Shown: piece by piece, positions 54,874-63,514 of the stretch
Position numbering within the stretch: position 1 is the first letter of the stretch
Layout of the letters: each line of letters starts with the position of its first letter
Source of the DNA: UBA1369 sp964571725
Lineage (GTDB): Bacteria > Patescibacteriota > Gracilibacteria > UBA1369
DNA: 64,000 bases
Reading direction: 5' to 3'
Assembly (NCBI GenBank): GCA_964571725.1
Contig: CAZNDB010000004.1
Location: 29,441 to 93,440, forward strand
Notes under the pieces: generated by a model
The model's input: only the letters and a program-made list of their open reading frames with translations
What the model was told of the DNA's origin: nothing
Databases searched by the model: none
Program-made: the position numbers and the translations under genes

Positions 54874-56001
54874 TTATGCATTTAGCACCTGATAATATAC
54901 GGCTTCGGTGTTTCTGGCCATTTTGGCGGCTGAGAACTCGCGCCAGCGGGTAAAACCGTTTTGTTTCAATTTCTCATCTAATTCCGGCCGGTTGAGCAGG
55001 GACACAATTGATTTGACGAGTTCATTTTTGTTGCCGGGTGGAATAAGGATTCCCTGATCGGGATTTTCAATAATTTCCGGAATGCCTCCGACCTCCGAGG
55101 CGATGACAGGAAGGCCGTTCTGCATGGCCTCCAGTATAACCAGGCCGAAAGCTTCTTTTAAACTGGGTAAGACAAACAGGTCGGCGGACTGCATCAGTTT
55201 TTCAATATCGTTTCTTTGACCCAATAGCATAACTTTTTTATCCAGACTTAAATTTGTGATTAACTTTTCCAGTCCTGCCCTTTCCGGACCGCTTCCGGCA
55301 ATCACAAGCTTGATATTGTCCGTTTTACGGCTGACCGCTTTGAAGGCGGAAATCAGATATTTATAACCTTTACGCGGGTGCAGAGCTCCTGCCGAAAAGA
55401 TAATACGGGTTTGAGGACCCGCGGCAAAAATGTTTTTCTTGATAGCGGTAATTTGTAATTCACTTAATTGGATTGCCCGTTCTTCAATCCCGTTATGGAC
55501 AGTGGTAATTTTATAGGATTGATGCGGATAAAGTCTGGACATCAGCAGTCGGTTGGCTTTGGATACGGTGATGATTTTTTTTGGTACCGTCAAAACCAGT
55601 TTTTTGAAAAGTTTTTTGTGCCCGCGCAGGGCAAACGGATCGTGTTCGGTCGTTACCAACGGGATGTGCCAGCGAAGGGCAGCCAGATAAGCAAATTTGC
55701 AGGCTACGGGGTTCCAGACGTGGGCGTGAATCAGGTCCGGCTTTTCCTCTTTGAGTATTTTGGACAATTGCCAGTAATTCCCTGTGGAATTTTTGTCGGC
55801 AGTGTCCATTATAATGGTTTTGATATCGTCTTTTTGCAAATCTTTATACCATTCCTCCAGTTCGGGGCTTTTTCGTCCCACAACTATGGGTAGATATTTG
55901 TTCCGGTCCAGATGTTTGGCTAAAAGCAGTATCTGTTTTTCCGCCCCGCCGTAGAGTGGCGTGTCGGTATAAAGTAGTACTTTGAGTGGAGATTTTTTCA
56001 T
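54874..56001 (-). CDS. Glycosyltransferase family 4-type (GT-B)
   Basis: This 375-residue enzyme has a GT-B fold. The N-terminal domain (YTDTPLYGGAEKQILLLAKHL, IHAHVWNPVACKFAY) binds the acceptor. The C-terminal domain has FSAGALHPRKGYKYLISAF and the donor motif PSLKEAFGLVILEAMQNGLPVIA. It transfers a sugar from a nucleotide donor, probably to a surface glycan. I chose the ATG at 56001; the frame continues upstream but that extra sequence is Arg/Pro/Ser-rich and lacks any domain. The gene lies 15 bases after radA. Confidence 0.88.
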   Translation of the reverse strand: MKKSPLKVLLYTDTPLYGGAEKQILLLAKHLDRNKYLPIVVGRKSPELEEWYKDLQKDDIKTIIMDTADKNSTGNYWQLSKILKEEKPDLIHAHVWNPVACKFAYLAALRWHIPLVTTEHDPFALRGHKKLFKKLVLTVPKKIITVSKANRLLMSRLYPHQSYKITTVHNGIEERAIQLSELQITAIKKNIFAAGPQTRIIFSAGALHPRKGYKYLISAFKAVSRKTDNIKLVIAGSGPERAGLEKLITNLSLDKKVMLLGQRNDIEKLMQSADLFVLPSLKEAFGLVILEAMQNGLPVIASEVGGIPEIIENPDQGILIPPGNKNELVKSIVSLLNRPELDEKLKQNGFTRWREFSAAKMARNTEAVYYQVLNA

Positions 56002-56090
56002 TATGGAAGAATATCCGGGCTGTTTACCAGAAGATATTAAACTGACGGCCGGTCTCTGGCAATCAAGATTGAAGAATAAGGGGGGATTGG

Positions 56091-56116
56091 GCCGCCGCGC
56101 AATGGAGCGCGGCGGC
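56091..56116. repeat. Perfect GC-rich hairpin without T tract
   Basis: A 10-base perfect inverted repeat (56091-56100 and 56107-56116, GCCGCCGCGC type) has a 6-base loop. No T run follows on either strand. It lies in the 191-base gap between the glycosyltransferase start and the next minus-strand gene. Confidence 0.75.
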
Positions 56117-56192
56117 ATGAATGGAAAGGAGGGGAGCGCAGGAGACGGATGTACGCGATTTGTACTTGATGTTGGTTGTTGGCTCACGGCTT

Positions 56193-56495
56193 TTAAGCCC
56201 CGGTAATGCCTCCACGGAAGCATTTGACCGGCGGTCGGAGAGCGGTTGCGGAGTCCGGATGTCCGCAAACACTGTTCACGACAGTGATCAGCCGTTGTAC
56301 TTTGCAACCGAGACTTTCCAGCTCTTTGAGAAGCTCGTCGTCATCGAGTCTCTTGTCACCCTCCGTTGACATCCGGTCAATCAGTGCCAGGCTTACCTGT
56401 TCGATGGCTTTTACTTCCGCGATCAGCTCTTTACGCGTCATCCTCATCTGCATCCTTCCTTTCTCTGAAGGTCTGAATTTAACCTGGAAAACCAA
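56193..56495 (-). CDS. Hypothetical small helical protein with atypical base composition
   Basis: This is a frame of up to 100 residues. The likely start is one of three clustered ATG codons near 56440-56455, just after AAAGGAAGG, one of the few strong Shine-Dalgarno sequences here. The first two thirds are charged helix (MTRKELIAEVKAIEQVSLAL, DDDELLKELESLGCKVQRL); the end carries two Cys. No family is recognised. The region is richer in GC than its neighbours, possibly an acquired gene. Confidence 0.5.
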   Translation of the reverse strand: MVFQVKFRPSEKGRMQMRMTRKELIAEVKAIEQVSLALIDRMSTEGDKRLDDDELLKELESLGCKVQRLITVVNSVCGHPDSATALRPPVKCFRGGITGA

Positions 56496-56585
56496 GTTTG
56501 ATTCAAGGCAAGTATTATCAATAAATTTGTCATAAAATCAAATCTATCTCTGTTGACAGCAAATTTGCCTGTTGTCGAAAAAATG

Positions 56586-56614
56586 TTGAATTTATTCACA
56601 GGGCGTGATAGTTT
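56586..56614 (+). promoter_or_regulatory. Candidate promoter for tRNA-Lys
   Basis: TTGAAT (56586-56591) and TAGTTT (56609-56614) are 17 bases apart and lie 18 bases ahead of the tRNA. An imperfect dyad around GCAAATTTGC lies just upstream (about 56550-56580). Confidence 0.3.
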
Positions 56615-56632
56615 TTCGGCGCACCAATTCGT

Positions 56633-56708
56633 GGGTCTGTAGCTCAGCTGGTAGAGCGGCTCCCTCTTAAGGAGATGGTCCCCGGTTCGATCCCGGGCAG
56701 GCCCACCA
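56633..56708 (+). tRNA. tRNA-Lys (anticodon CUU)
   Basis: The 76-base cloverleaf has acceptor stem GGGTCTG/CAGGCCC and an encoded CCA. The anticodon loop CTCTTAA gives anticodon CTT. The T arm is CCCGG-TTCGATC-CCGGG. The first anticodon-stem pair is a G-A mismatch. Confidence 0.94.
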
Positions 56709-56718
56709 AAGAAATTGT

Positions 56719-57270
56719 ATGAAAATTCAAAGCAGTAGACTGGTGATCAGAGATTTCACAATGGATGATGTGGAGTCTTTTTCGGCACTGGCGGCAGACC
56801 CGGAGGTAACGCGTTTTTTGTATTGGGGACCTTATAATACAACGCAGACACGACAGTTTGTCCGTAAAGCAGTTTCTTTGTCAGAGCCATCTCCCAGAAG
56901 AAAATATCTGCTGGTTATCGAAGACCGGCAAAAGGAATTGCTGGGATACATCCATTTGAACATTAAAAGTTTTATCAATGCCGAGGCGGAGATCACTTAT
57001 TGTCTGCAAAAGAAGTATTGGGGGCAGGGTTTGGGGTCGGAAGCCGTAAGAGCGGTTTTGAAGTATTCTTTCGAAAAATTACATTTACACCGGGTTTTTG
57101 CGCGGATAGACGAAGAAAATGTAAAATCAGCCGCTTTATTGAAAAAAAACGGCTTTGTTTATGAGGGGAAATTGAGGCAAGATGCATTTATGAAAGGGCA
57201 GTGGCGTGATTCATTAATCTTTTCGGTCTTGTCCCATGAATTTCTTTCCGATCAAGAAAAATCAGTTTGA
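56719..57270 (+). CDS. GNAT acetyltransferase (RimJ/RimL-like)
   Basis: This 183-residue enzyme would transfer an acetyl group from acetyl-CoA to an N-terminal amine or small molecule. Family features are the N-terminal RLVIRDFTMDDVESF, ITYCLQKKYWGQGLGSEAVRAVL with the pyrophosphate-binding QGLGSEA loop, and the NVKSAALLKKNGFVYEGKLR segment. It starts 10 bases after tRNA-Lys and overlaps the next gene by 35 bases. The substrate is unknown. Confidence 0.85.
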   Translation: MKIQSSRLVIRDFTMDDVESFSALAADPEVTRFLYWGPYNTTQTRQFVRKAVSLSEPSPRRKYLLVIEDRQKELLGYIHLNIKSFINAEAEITYCLQKKYWGQGLGSEAVRAVLKYSFEKLHLHRVFARIDEENVKSAALLKKNGFVYEGKLRQDAFMKGQWRDSLIFSVLSHEFLSDQEKSV

Positions 57271-58192
57271 TCTATCCGGTTTATTGGAAGTTCCCTATAA
57301 GATGGCATTGCAAACCAAAAAGGATTATTTGAGTATGCCGCAGCGGCCGAAAATTTGTCTGGAAGAATTTCGTGGGGATATTGAACCGGGTGTTTTTTTG
57401 ATGCCGCTTTTTATAAATTGGCGCTGTCCTTTGCCGGAGGGAGATTTGATGGCTTCTACGTTGCTTTCTATCGGTTTGAAAAAGGAGATACGCCGCTCTT
57501 TGCGCTATGCAAAAGTCCGGGGGTTGTCCTGTAACGTTGAAAATCCTCTCAGGGTTGAGTCGTTTGAAAAGTTTAGGGATTTCTATGGCAAAGTAATGGA
57601 AGAAAAGGGCTATGAGACCATTCTAAAGCCGGAATATTATCAAAGACACCGTCCGGAAGATCTATACCTGCTTTCATTATTGGATTCGGCAGGTCAAATT
57701 CTGGGGGGCATGATTGTCAATCGTCTTTCGCAATCAAAATTATCCACGCATTTCAAAGCTGCTTTACCCGAAAAGAATGGTTATCATGATTTGATTATGA
57801 CGGAGGCTCTTTATCGTTTGGCAGCAACGCTTGGCGTCAAAACACTGTATTATGGTAAGGATTTTAATTTAAGGGGACTGGACAGCAAGAAACCCTCACT
57901 GTTTTTTTATAAATTACGCTGGGGATATAGACCTTTTATCAGCTGGAATCTGCCGACAGCTTACGTTGATCTGCGTTTTTTGAGTGAACGCGATATTTCG
58001 CATGTATTTTTTCTTTCTGTGGTCAACCGGGACGGAATCGGGAGCCAAAGGGATTATCAATTGGTTTTGAATTTTGTCTTGGGAAAGACAAAAATTGATG
58101 ATATGACTCAATCGCTTGAGTATCTGTCAAAAAATTACAATTATGGCGTTAATGTTTATGATTCCAGTTGGCGAGTGCTTTATGGCAAATAA
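57236..58192 (+). CDS. FemAB/GNAT-like transferase, copy 1
   Basis: This 318-residue protein has the pattern of peptidoglycan-bridge FemAB enzymes and related GNAT (Acetyltransf_6-type) proteins: KKEIRRSLRYAKVRGL, YYQRHRPEDLYLLSLLD, AGQILGGMIVN, then EALYRLAATLGVKTLYYGKDFN and a GYRPF turn. FemAB enzymes add amino acids to the peptidoglycan stem using aminoacyl-tRNA. Neighbouring tRNA-Lys is suggestive only. A diverged paralogue lies at 61800. It is coupled to the GNAT gene by overlap. Confidence 0.75.
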   Translation: MNFFPIKKNQFDLSGLLEVPYKMALQTKKDYLSMPQRPKICLEEFRGDIEPGVFLMPLFINWRCPLPEGDLMASTLLSIGLKKEIRRSLRYAKVRGLSCNVENPLRVESFEKFRDFYGKVMEEKGYETILKPEYYQRHRPEDLYLLSLLDSAGQILGGMIVNRLSQSKLSTHFKAALPEKNGYHDLIMTEALYRLAATLGVKTLYYGKDFNLRGLDSKKPSLFFYKLRWGYRPFISWNLPTAYVDLRFLSERDISHVFFLSVVNRDGIGSQRDYQLVLNFVLGKTKIDDMTQSLEYLSKNYNYGVNVYDSSWRVLYGK

Positions 58193-58256
58193 TTAACAGT
58201 CCTGATTTTGGGCTGATTTTTAATCTTTAGAACTGGCCTGAATTGGCTTTTTGTTG

Positions 58257-58262
58257 TATAAT
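58257..58262 (+). promoter_or_regulatory. -10 box upstream of the DUF1003 gene
   Basis: A perfect TATAAT lies 21 bases before the chosen ATG. The -35 region is weak (CTGGCC at about 18 bases), so only the -10 is supported. Confidence 0.45.
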
Positions 58263-58283
58263 ATGGGGATTAAACATCATATT

Positions 58284-58865
58284 ATGGAACAGCAGAGAGA
58301 AATTAATCTTATTGAAGAAAACCGCGGTCAGACCCCGAGTCAGATTGATGCTTCTGAACAGCGTGTATTAAAGGAGCAAAGACATATTATAAAATCATTC
58401 AAGTCCCGTTTTAACGCCAATCGGAGATGGTATGATCGTTTCGCTGATTTTATGACTGAGGAATTCGGTACAATCTGGTTTTTTGTAGCCAATCTGATCT
58501 GGTATATTGTCTGGATGGCCTGGAATTCAAATATTTTCCCCTGGCTGACGAAATTCGATCCTTATCCGTTTAATTTTCTGACCATGATGGTTTCACTGGA
58601 GGCCATCTTTTTATCCATCATTGTTTTGATTTCCCAGAACAGACAATCCGGTATTGCTGATATGAGGGAGGAAATTGATTTTAATATTAATGTCAGGGCA
58701 GAACAGGAAATTACCAAGATTCTGATTATGCTACAGCAGATTCAGACGCAAATGGGTATAGCCGGTGTTTTGGACGAGGAGCTGGAGGAAATGGAAAAAC
58801 AGCTGGATTTGGACGAAATTGAGCAGCAACTTTCTTCAGATTATGATAAAAGGAAAAGGAATTAA
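58284..58865 (+). CDS. DUF1003 membrane protein
   Basis: Two membrane helices sit in the DUF1003 core (GTIWFFVANLIWYIVWMAW, then FDPYPFNFLTMMVSLEAIFL followed by IIVLISQNRQ), a family of small membrane proteins of unknown function. The C-terminal 60 residues are acidic helix. I chose the ATG at 58284 because a perfect TATAAT (58257-58262) overlaps the two earlier in-frame starts at 58251 and 58263, leaving a 21-base gap to this one. Length from here is 193 residues. Confidence 0.85.
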   Translation: MEQQREINLIEENRGQTPSQIDASEQRVLKEQRHIIKSFKSRFNANRRWYDRFADFMTEEFGTIWFFVANLIWYIVWMAWNSNIFPWLTKFDPYPFNFLTMMVSLEAIFLSIIVLISQNRQSGIADMREEIDFNINVRAEQEITKILIMLQQIQTQMGIAGVLDEELEEMEKQLDLDEIEQQLSSDYDKRKRN

Positions 58866-58876
58866 TCCTTTTTTCC

Positions 58877-59704
58877 ATGCCGGAGCTGCCGGAAGTTGAG
58901 ACAGTAATGCGTCAGGTCAAGAGTCAGGTGCTTCACAAGAAGTTCTGGAAGGTTAAAGTGTCCGACAAGGCCATTGTCCTGCCTTCTGTCCGGGTTTTGG
59001 AGGAGTTATTGCCCGGCAAGGTGATCATCGACGTCAGAAGAAAGGGAAAGTTCTTAATATTTGATTTGAGTGAAAATTTGGTAATGGTGGTGCATCTTAG
59101 AATGACCGGAATGCTTTTATTTGCTCCGTCGGAACGTCTGAAAAAGTTTATCCGGGTGGAGTTTCTTTTTACTAACGCTAAAAAGATGTTTTTCTCCGAC
59201 ATCCGCAGATTCGGCAGAATTTGGCTTTATCATAAATCCGAATATGTGCAGAAAACCGGGTTGGGCAAATTGGGGGTGGACCCGATTTTGGAAGCCATGG
59301 ATTTAGACCTGATGGAGATACTATATTCGAACAAAAAAGGCATTTTGAAGAATAAACTGTTGGATCAGACTTTGGTGGCCGGTATTGGAAATATTTATGC
59401 CGATGAAATATGTTATAAAATCGGACTGCATCCGGCCAGCCGAACTGAAAAATTGAACAAAAGAGACTTGGCGGCGCTGCAGGAAGCAATTATTCATTGT
59501 TTAACCGATGGGATAAAACATAATGGCACTACTATTTCTGATTTTGTCGGGACCAGGGGGGATGCCGGAAAACATCAGAAATATCTGCAGATTTACGGCA
59601 GGACGGGAGATCCTTGCTACAGATGTGGAACCCAGATAAGGAAGACCAGAGTGGCCGGACGGGGGACTTACTTTTGCCTCAAATGCCAGAAGCTGAAGCA
59701 ATAA
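58877..59704 (+). CDS. mutM: Formamidopyrimidine-DNA glycosylase MutM (Fpg)
   Basis: MutM removes oxidised purines such as 8-oxoguanine. It begins with MPELPEVET, where the processed N-terminal Pro is the nucleophile, next to the essential Glu. The catalytic Lys is in RRKGKFLIF, and the helix-two-turn-helix contains LVAGIGNIYADEICYKIGLHP. The zinc finger is CYRCGTQIRKTRVAGRGTYFCLKC in two halves. The 275-residue length is standard. Confidence 0.95.
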   Translation: MPELPEVETVMRQVKSQVLHKKFWKVKVSDKAIVLPSVRVLEELLPGKVIIDVRRKGKFLIFDLSENLVMVVHLRMTGMLLFAPSERLKKFIRVEFLFTNAKKMFFSDIRRFGRIWLYHKSEYVQKTGLGKLGVDPILEAMDLDLMEILYSNKKGILKNKLLDQTLVAGIGNIYADEICYKIGLHPASRTEKLNKRDLAALQEAIIHCLTDGIKHNGTTISDFVGTRGDAGKHQKYLQIYGRTGDPCYRCGTQIRKTRVAGRGTYFCLKCQKLKQ

Positions 59705-59716
59705 TTCAATTGCCGG

Positions 59717-60931
59717 TCAAATCTGCACTTTTCTGGCAATTACGAATTTTAGATAGTTTCCTTCCGGGAAATATGGGGTCAGCGGATGGTCGGCCGGCTG
59801 AGACTTCTTTTCAATGATCTGCAGCTGGCAATTGGAACTCTCTGCGGTCCAGTTGAGCATGCGCAGAAAGTCCTCATCGTTTAATGATGCGGAACAGGAA
59901 GATGAAACCAGAATGCCGTTTTCGGCCAGGGCTTTGAGTGCCAGTGAATTAATGGAAATGTAGCCTTTGAGGCCTTCGTTGAAATTGTTGCGGGATTTGA
60001 TGAAAGCCGGCGGGTCAACAATAATCACGTCCAGAGATTCAGTGGCAACGTTTTCAAGATATTTGAAGCAGTCTGCGGTTATTTCCGCATGCGGACAGGG
60101 AACTTTATTCAACTCCATATTGGTTCCGGCAATGATTGTAGCTGGTTCGGAGATGTCTACGGAATCAACCTGCGAGGCTCCGGAGGTTGCTGCATACACG
60201 GAAAATCCTCCCGTATAGCTGAATAAATTAAGTACTCGCTTTCCCTCAACATACTTGGTGAGTGCCTGGCGATTATCCCTTTGATCAAGGAAAAATCCGG
60301 TCTTTTGCCCCTGGCGGAAATCAACCAGAAAGCTATGTCCGTTTTCCAGAATGGTTTCCGTTTCCACTTCCTGACCGTGCAACAGTTCTTGATGGAAGGA
60401 GGGGAGTCCTTCGTGCTGCCGGGCGGGCAAATCGGATTTTTCCATGATGGAAATCGGTGTTTCACCAAAAATTTCCTGATAGGTCTTTAATAAAGCCTGA
60501 ATAAAAGTTTTCTTCAGCTTTTCCGCTCCCAGGGTGTGTACCTGCAGAATCAGCGTGTGATTGTACTTGTCCACAACCAAGCCTGGCAGAAAGTCCGATT
60601 CGGCGAAAATCAGGCGGCAGGCGGTCGTTTCGCTGCTCAGAACGAATTGCTGGCGGAGCAATAGAGCTTGCTCGATTTTATGTTCCAGAAAGGCTTGATC
60701 GATTTTTTCTTTTTCCCGCCAGGAAAGGGCCCGAACGGCAATCTGTGACTGTGAATTGTAATAACCGTGCAGCAAAAACTGACCGTCAATAAAAACCGAG
60801 ACAATTTGACCGTCCAGGCTGTCGGGGTGGCCGGGTTCGATGTTTTTGATTGCTCCGCTGAAAATCCAGGGGTGCTTGTGTCCCTGGAACTGCTTGCGGC
60901 GTTCCGGCCGGAGGTTGATTCGTGGGTACAT
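59717..60931 (-). CDS. rlmI: Class I rRNA methyltransferase (RlmI-like)
   Basis: RlmI-type enzymes methylate a cytosine in 23S rRNA. The N-terminal PUA domain (HPWIFSGAIKNIE, VSVFIDGQFLLHGYYN) precedes a middle beta domain. The SAM-binding domain has RVLNLFSYTGGFSVYAATSGA, DVIIVDPPAFIKS and the catalytic-like SSSCSASL. The 404-residue length is typical. It lies downstream of tRNA-Leu in the same direction and converges with mutM. The exact rRNA position in this organism is inferred. Confidence 0.88.
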   Translation of the reverse strand: MYPRINLRPERRKQFQGHKHPWIFSGAIKNIEPGHPDSLDGQIVSVFIDGQFLLHGYYNSQSQIAVRALSWREKEKIDQAFLEHKIEQALLLRQQFVLSSETTACRLIFAESDFLPGLVVDKYNHTLILQVHTLGAEKLKKTFIQALLKTYQEIFGETPISIMEKSDLPARQHEGLPSFHQELLHGQEVETETILENGHSFLVDFRQGQKTGFFLDQRDNRQALTKYVEGKRVLNLFSYTGGFSVYAATSGASQVDSVDISEPATIIAGTNMELNKVPCPHAEITADCFKYLENVATESLDVIIVDPPAFIKSRNNFNEGLKGYISINSLALKALAENGILVSSSCSASLNDEDFLRMLNWTAESSNCQLQIIEKKSQPADHPLTPYFPEGNYLKFVIARKVQI

Positions 60932-60988
60932 GGGTTCGTGTGGTTATGCGACTTTGCCTTCGATGTGGTCGCCATCCTCGCTATTCAA

Positions 60989-61075
60989 TGGTGCTGAGAG
61001 AGGGAATCGAACCCTCACGGTATTGCTACCACGGGATTTTAAGTCCCGCGCGTCTACCAATTCCGCCATCCCAGC
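60989..61075 (-). tRNA. tRNA-Leu (anticodon UAA)
   Basis: This 87-base class II tRNA is on the minus strand with an encoded CCA. The acceptor stem is GCTGGGA/TCTCAGC, and the anticodon loop CTTAAAA gives anticodon TAA. A long variable arm and the T arm GAGGG-TTCGATT-CCCTC are present. Confidence 0.95.
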
Positions 61076-61142
61076 AAATTTCAACTGCTAGAAATTTTTA
61101 CTATATTCAGCTTATAAAGTAAAGAAACTCTAAAAATGGGGA

Positions 61143-61736
61143 TCAGTTTACTTTAAATGACTTTACCGTATTGTTTATCTGATCAATGACAGGCGTGTTT
61201 TCCTGTGTGGAATAGGTCCCCATCATGATATAGCCGGCCTTGTCTTTGACCGCGTAAGTCTGAACAAATTTTGTGACCGGGTCGGTCTGGTTCAGACGGG
61301 CTTCGAACTCGGTGTAATAGGTTTCCTGGCTTTGACCTCCCACTTGAATATTGATGATTTCACGTTTGGTTTCCTTGTAATCAAGAAGCCCTGTCCTTTG
61401 GCGGTTAATAATCTCCTTGGCATAATCAAGACTGCTCAAGGCCAGCTGCAGATCGTTTCTCACTATGTTGATATTGGCGGTAAAAGTATCGTTTTTGATA
61501 TTGTTGCGTATGACCAGCTGGGTTTCACGGGGAATTTCACTGGTAAAATCCTTGGGCTCAATCACATCCCAGGTGCCGGGAAAAGACAGACTGAATTGGC
61601 TGTTCTGATAAGTACGGGTTTCAGTGTTATCGGCATTGGCGTCTGTTGAGGTGCCGGTCTGGTTGTCCGCGCTGAAACACCCCGAAAGCGTGAAGGCCGT
61701 GGATAATAATAATATAGATAGTATTTTTTTATTCAT
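61143..61736 (-). CDS. Lipoprotein with PsbP-like domain
   Basis: The N-terminal signal MNKKILSILLLSTAFTLSGC has a lipobox LSGC with the lipid-modified Cys at residue 20, so it is anchored to the membrane outer face. After a Thr/Asn-rich linker, residues about 45-195 form a single domain like PsbP (FSLSFPGTWDVIEP, TYAVKDKAGYIMMGTY). PsbP-like domains occur in many bacterial lipoproteins of unknown role. Its presence shows that lipoprotein processing operates in this organism. Confidence 0.8.
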   Translation of the reverse strand: MNKKILSILLLSTAFTLSGCFSADNQTGTSTDANADNTETRTYQNSQFSLSFPGTWDVIEPKDFTSEIPRETQLVIRNNIKNDTFTANINIVRNDLQLALSSLDYAKEIINRQRTGLLDYKETKREIINIQVGGQSQETYYTEFEARLNQTDPVTKFVQTYAVKDKAGYIMMGTYSTQENTPVIDQINNTVKSFKVN

Positions 61737-61799
61737 GGTTGTAATTTATTTGCGAATATATTAGAACAAAACACCAATTAAGTAAAAATAATCAATCCA

Positions 61800-62750
61800 A
61801 TGCAGCTTCCCAAGGAATTTCAAGTAGACTGGCCGGGTTTTATAAAGGATCAATCTCCTTTGAAGGAATTGAAAACCCTTTATAAATCCGACAAAGATAT
61901 GACCGGTAAGCTTTTTTTGCCTGAATTTCGCGAGACTACGGGCAAAACGGTTTTTCTGGTGCCGGCCTATATCATGTGGCGCAAGAGGGTTGACGCGACT
62001 GATCTTTTGGAAAGCGATTCGATTTCTGCAACCCGAAAAAAGCTCCTCCGTAAGGCTATTCGTAAGTCCGAGCAGCTGGGGGTGACCTATAAACTGGTAA
62101 ATCCCGTACAAATTGCCGATTTTCAGAGATTTTTTGATTATTATAAGAAGTTTTGTGTCGAAATGGACTATCAAATCCTGCTTGGCGACAGGTATTACCA
62201 GACTCACCAACCCAGGCATCTTTTTCTGATAGAAGTCTGGAAAGGGGATGAATATCTGGGGGCAAGACTGGTCTGCCAATATATAAACAACCTTTCTACA
62301 GATTACCGTGCTATCGCGCGTACCAAAGAAGTTCGGGAAGGTTATGACATAGTTTGTGAAAAAATGTATTTCGACCTTGCTGCCAGGCTGGGCGTTAAGC
62401 TGTTGGGGAGAGGGAAGGAGCTGAATTGCCGGGGTATTGGCGGAAAAAGTATCGGAATGCTTTGGAACAAGCTAAAATATGGCTATAAACCGGTTGTTCC
62501 GGCTTACGTGCCCCGATTTTACAGTGACTATGAATTTTTGAAGAAGCTTCCTTTTGATTTGTTCTTTTTTGTGTCCATCCAGAATGTCCAGGAGCTGTGG
62601 GAGGGTGGTCAGCAAGAGTTTCAGTTAAATTTTGTCTGCGGAGATAGACCAAATGTTGACGATATTCGTTCCGTAAAAGAAAAATCCCCGTTCCCGGTGA
62701 AAGTTTGGGACAGGGATTTTAATGAAATTATGCTGGCCGATTCGAATTGA
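61800..62750 (+). CDS. FemAB/GNAT-like transferase, copy 2
   Basis: This 316-residue protein is a diverged paralogue of the one at 57236. The same order of blocks appears: KLLRKAIRKSEQLGVTYK, YYQTHQPRHLFLIEV, DEYLGARLVCQ, then MYFDLAARLGVKLLGRGKELN and YGYKPV. Identity is low but the pattern and length match closely, so both belong to the FemAB/GNAT-like group that modifies peptidoglycan or related polymers. It converges with clpP. Confidence 0.72.
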   Translation: MQLPKEFQVDWPGFIKDQSPLKELKTLYKSDKDMTGKLFLPEFRETTGKTVFLVPAYIMWRKRVDATDLLESDSISATRKKLLRKAIRKSEQLGVTYKLVNPVQIADFQRFFDYYKKFCVEMDYQILLGDRYYQTHQPRHLFLIEVWKGDEYLGARLVCQYINNLSTDYRAIARTKEVREGYDIVCEKMYFDLAARLGVKLLGRGKELNCRGIGGKSIGMLWNKLKYGYKPVVPAYVPRFYSDYEFLKKLPFDLFFFVSIQNVQELWEGGQQEFQLNFVCGDRPNVDDIRSVKEKSPFPVKVWDRDFNEIMLADSN

Positions 62751-62769
62751 TTGATTCGACGTTGACTGG

Positions 62770-63399
62770 TTAGGAAAGTATTTTATCAACGAGGCCGTAT
62801 TTGAGAGCCTCTTCAGCGCTCATGAAATTATCACGATCGGTGTCCTTTTCGATGGTCTTGAGATTTTGCCCGGTGTGCTTGGCCAGAATCTTGTTCAGGA
62901 CGTCACGGGTTTTAGTAATGTGGTTGGCGTGCAGTATTATGTCGGAAGCCTGTCCCTCCGTACCTCCCAAAGGCTGATGTATCATTGCTTCACCATGGGG
63001 AAGAATGTATCTTTTTCCTTTGGCTCCGCCCGTTAAAAGCAGGGCCCCCATGGAGGCGCAGATTCCCATGCAGACAGTGGAAACATCAGGCTTGATCAGC
63101 TGCATGGTGTCATAGATGGCCAGTCCGGCCGAGACCGATCCCCCTGGGGACTGTATATATATAGTAATGTCTTTTTTGGGGTCTTCAGCCTGCAGGAAGA
63201 GCAGTTGGGCGATGATGGTGTTGGCCACGGAGTCATTGATGGCAGAGCCGAGAATGATAACGCGGTCTTTCAGCAGGCGGGAATAAATATCATAGGCTCT
63301 TTCTCCCAGATTGGTCTTTTCTATGACGGTCGGGATAAGGATGGACTCGTTCCGGATACCTTTTTGATTCTTCTGCGAACTATGAATACTTTGTAACAT
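62770..63399 (-). CDS. clpP: ATP-dependent Clp protease proteolytic subunit
   Basis: ClpP forms the protease barrel that works with Clp ATPases. The catalytic Ser is in GICASMGALLL, the His in MIHQPLGG and the Asp in DTDRDNFMSAEEA. The N-terminal part has RLLKDRVIILG and ITIYIQSPGGSVSAGLAIYD. The 209-residue length is typical. An extended -10 box lies upstream. Confidence 0.96.
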   Translation of the reverse strand: MLQSIHSSQKNQKGIRNESILIPTVIEKTNLGERAYDIYSRLLKDRVIILGSAINDSVANTIIAQLLFLQAEDPKKDITIYIQSPGGSVSAGLAIYDTMQLIKPDVSTVCMGICASMGALLLTGGAKGKRYILPHGEAMIHQPLGGTEGQASDIILHANHITKTRDVLNKILAKHTGQNLKTIEKDTDRDNFMSAEEALKYGLVDKILS

Positions 63400-63431
63400 G
63401 TTGGTCGTTTATGTTTTAGTTTTCTGGCTTT

Positions 63432-63440
63432 ATTATAGCA
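63432..63440 (-). promoter_or_regulatory. Extended -10 promoter of clpP
   Basis: On the minus strand TGC followed by TATAAT (63440-63432) matches an extended -10 element, 32 bases before the ATG at 63399. No good -35 box is seen. Confidence 0.5.
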
Positions 63441-63485
63441 CTTTTCAGGGATTTCCAAAAACAATAAAATAGTTGAAGATTTTTC

Positions 63486-63514
63486 TTGACTTTGGGTAAT
63501 CGTTTATATATTAT
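63486..63514 (+). promoter_or_regulatory. rRNA operon promoter
   Basis: TTGACT (63486-63491) and TATTAT (63509-63514) are 17 bases apart. The 16S gene begins about 200 bases downstream, so the transcript has a long leader. Confidence 0.6.

Noticed and set aside
56091..56116. GC-rich hairpin as a terminator
   Set aside because: No T run follows the stem on either strand.
56002..56307. N-terminal extension of the glycosyltransferase
   Set aside because: The extra 102 residues have no domain and would overlap the small gene; the ATG at 56001 starts directly at the GT-B fold.
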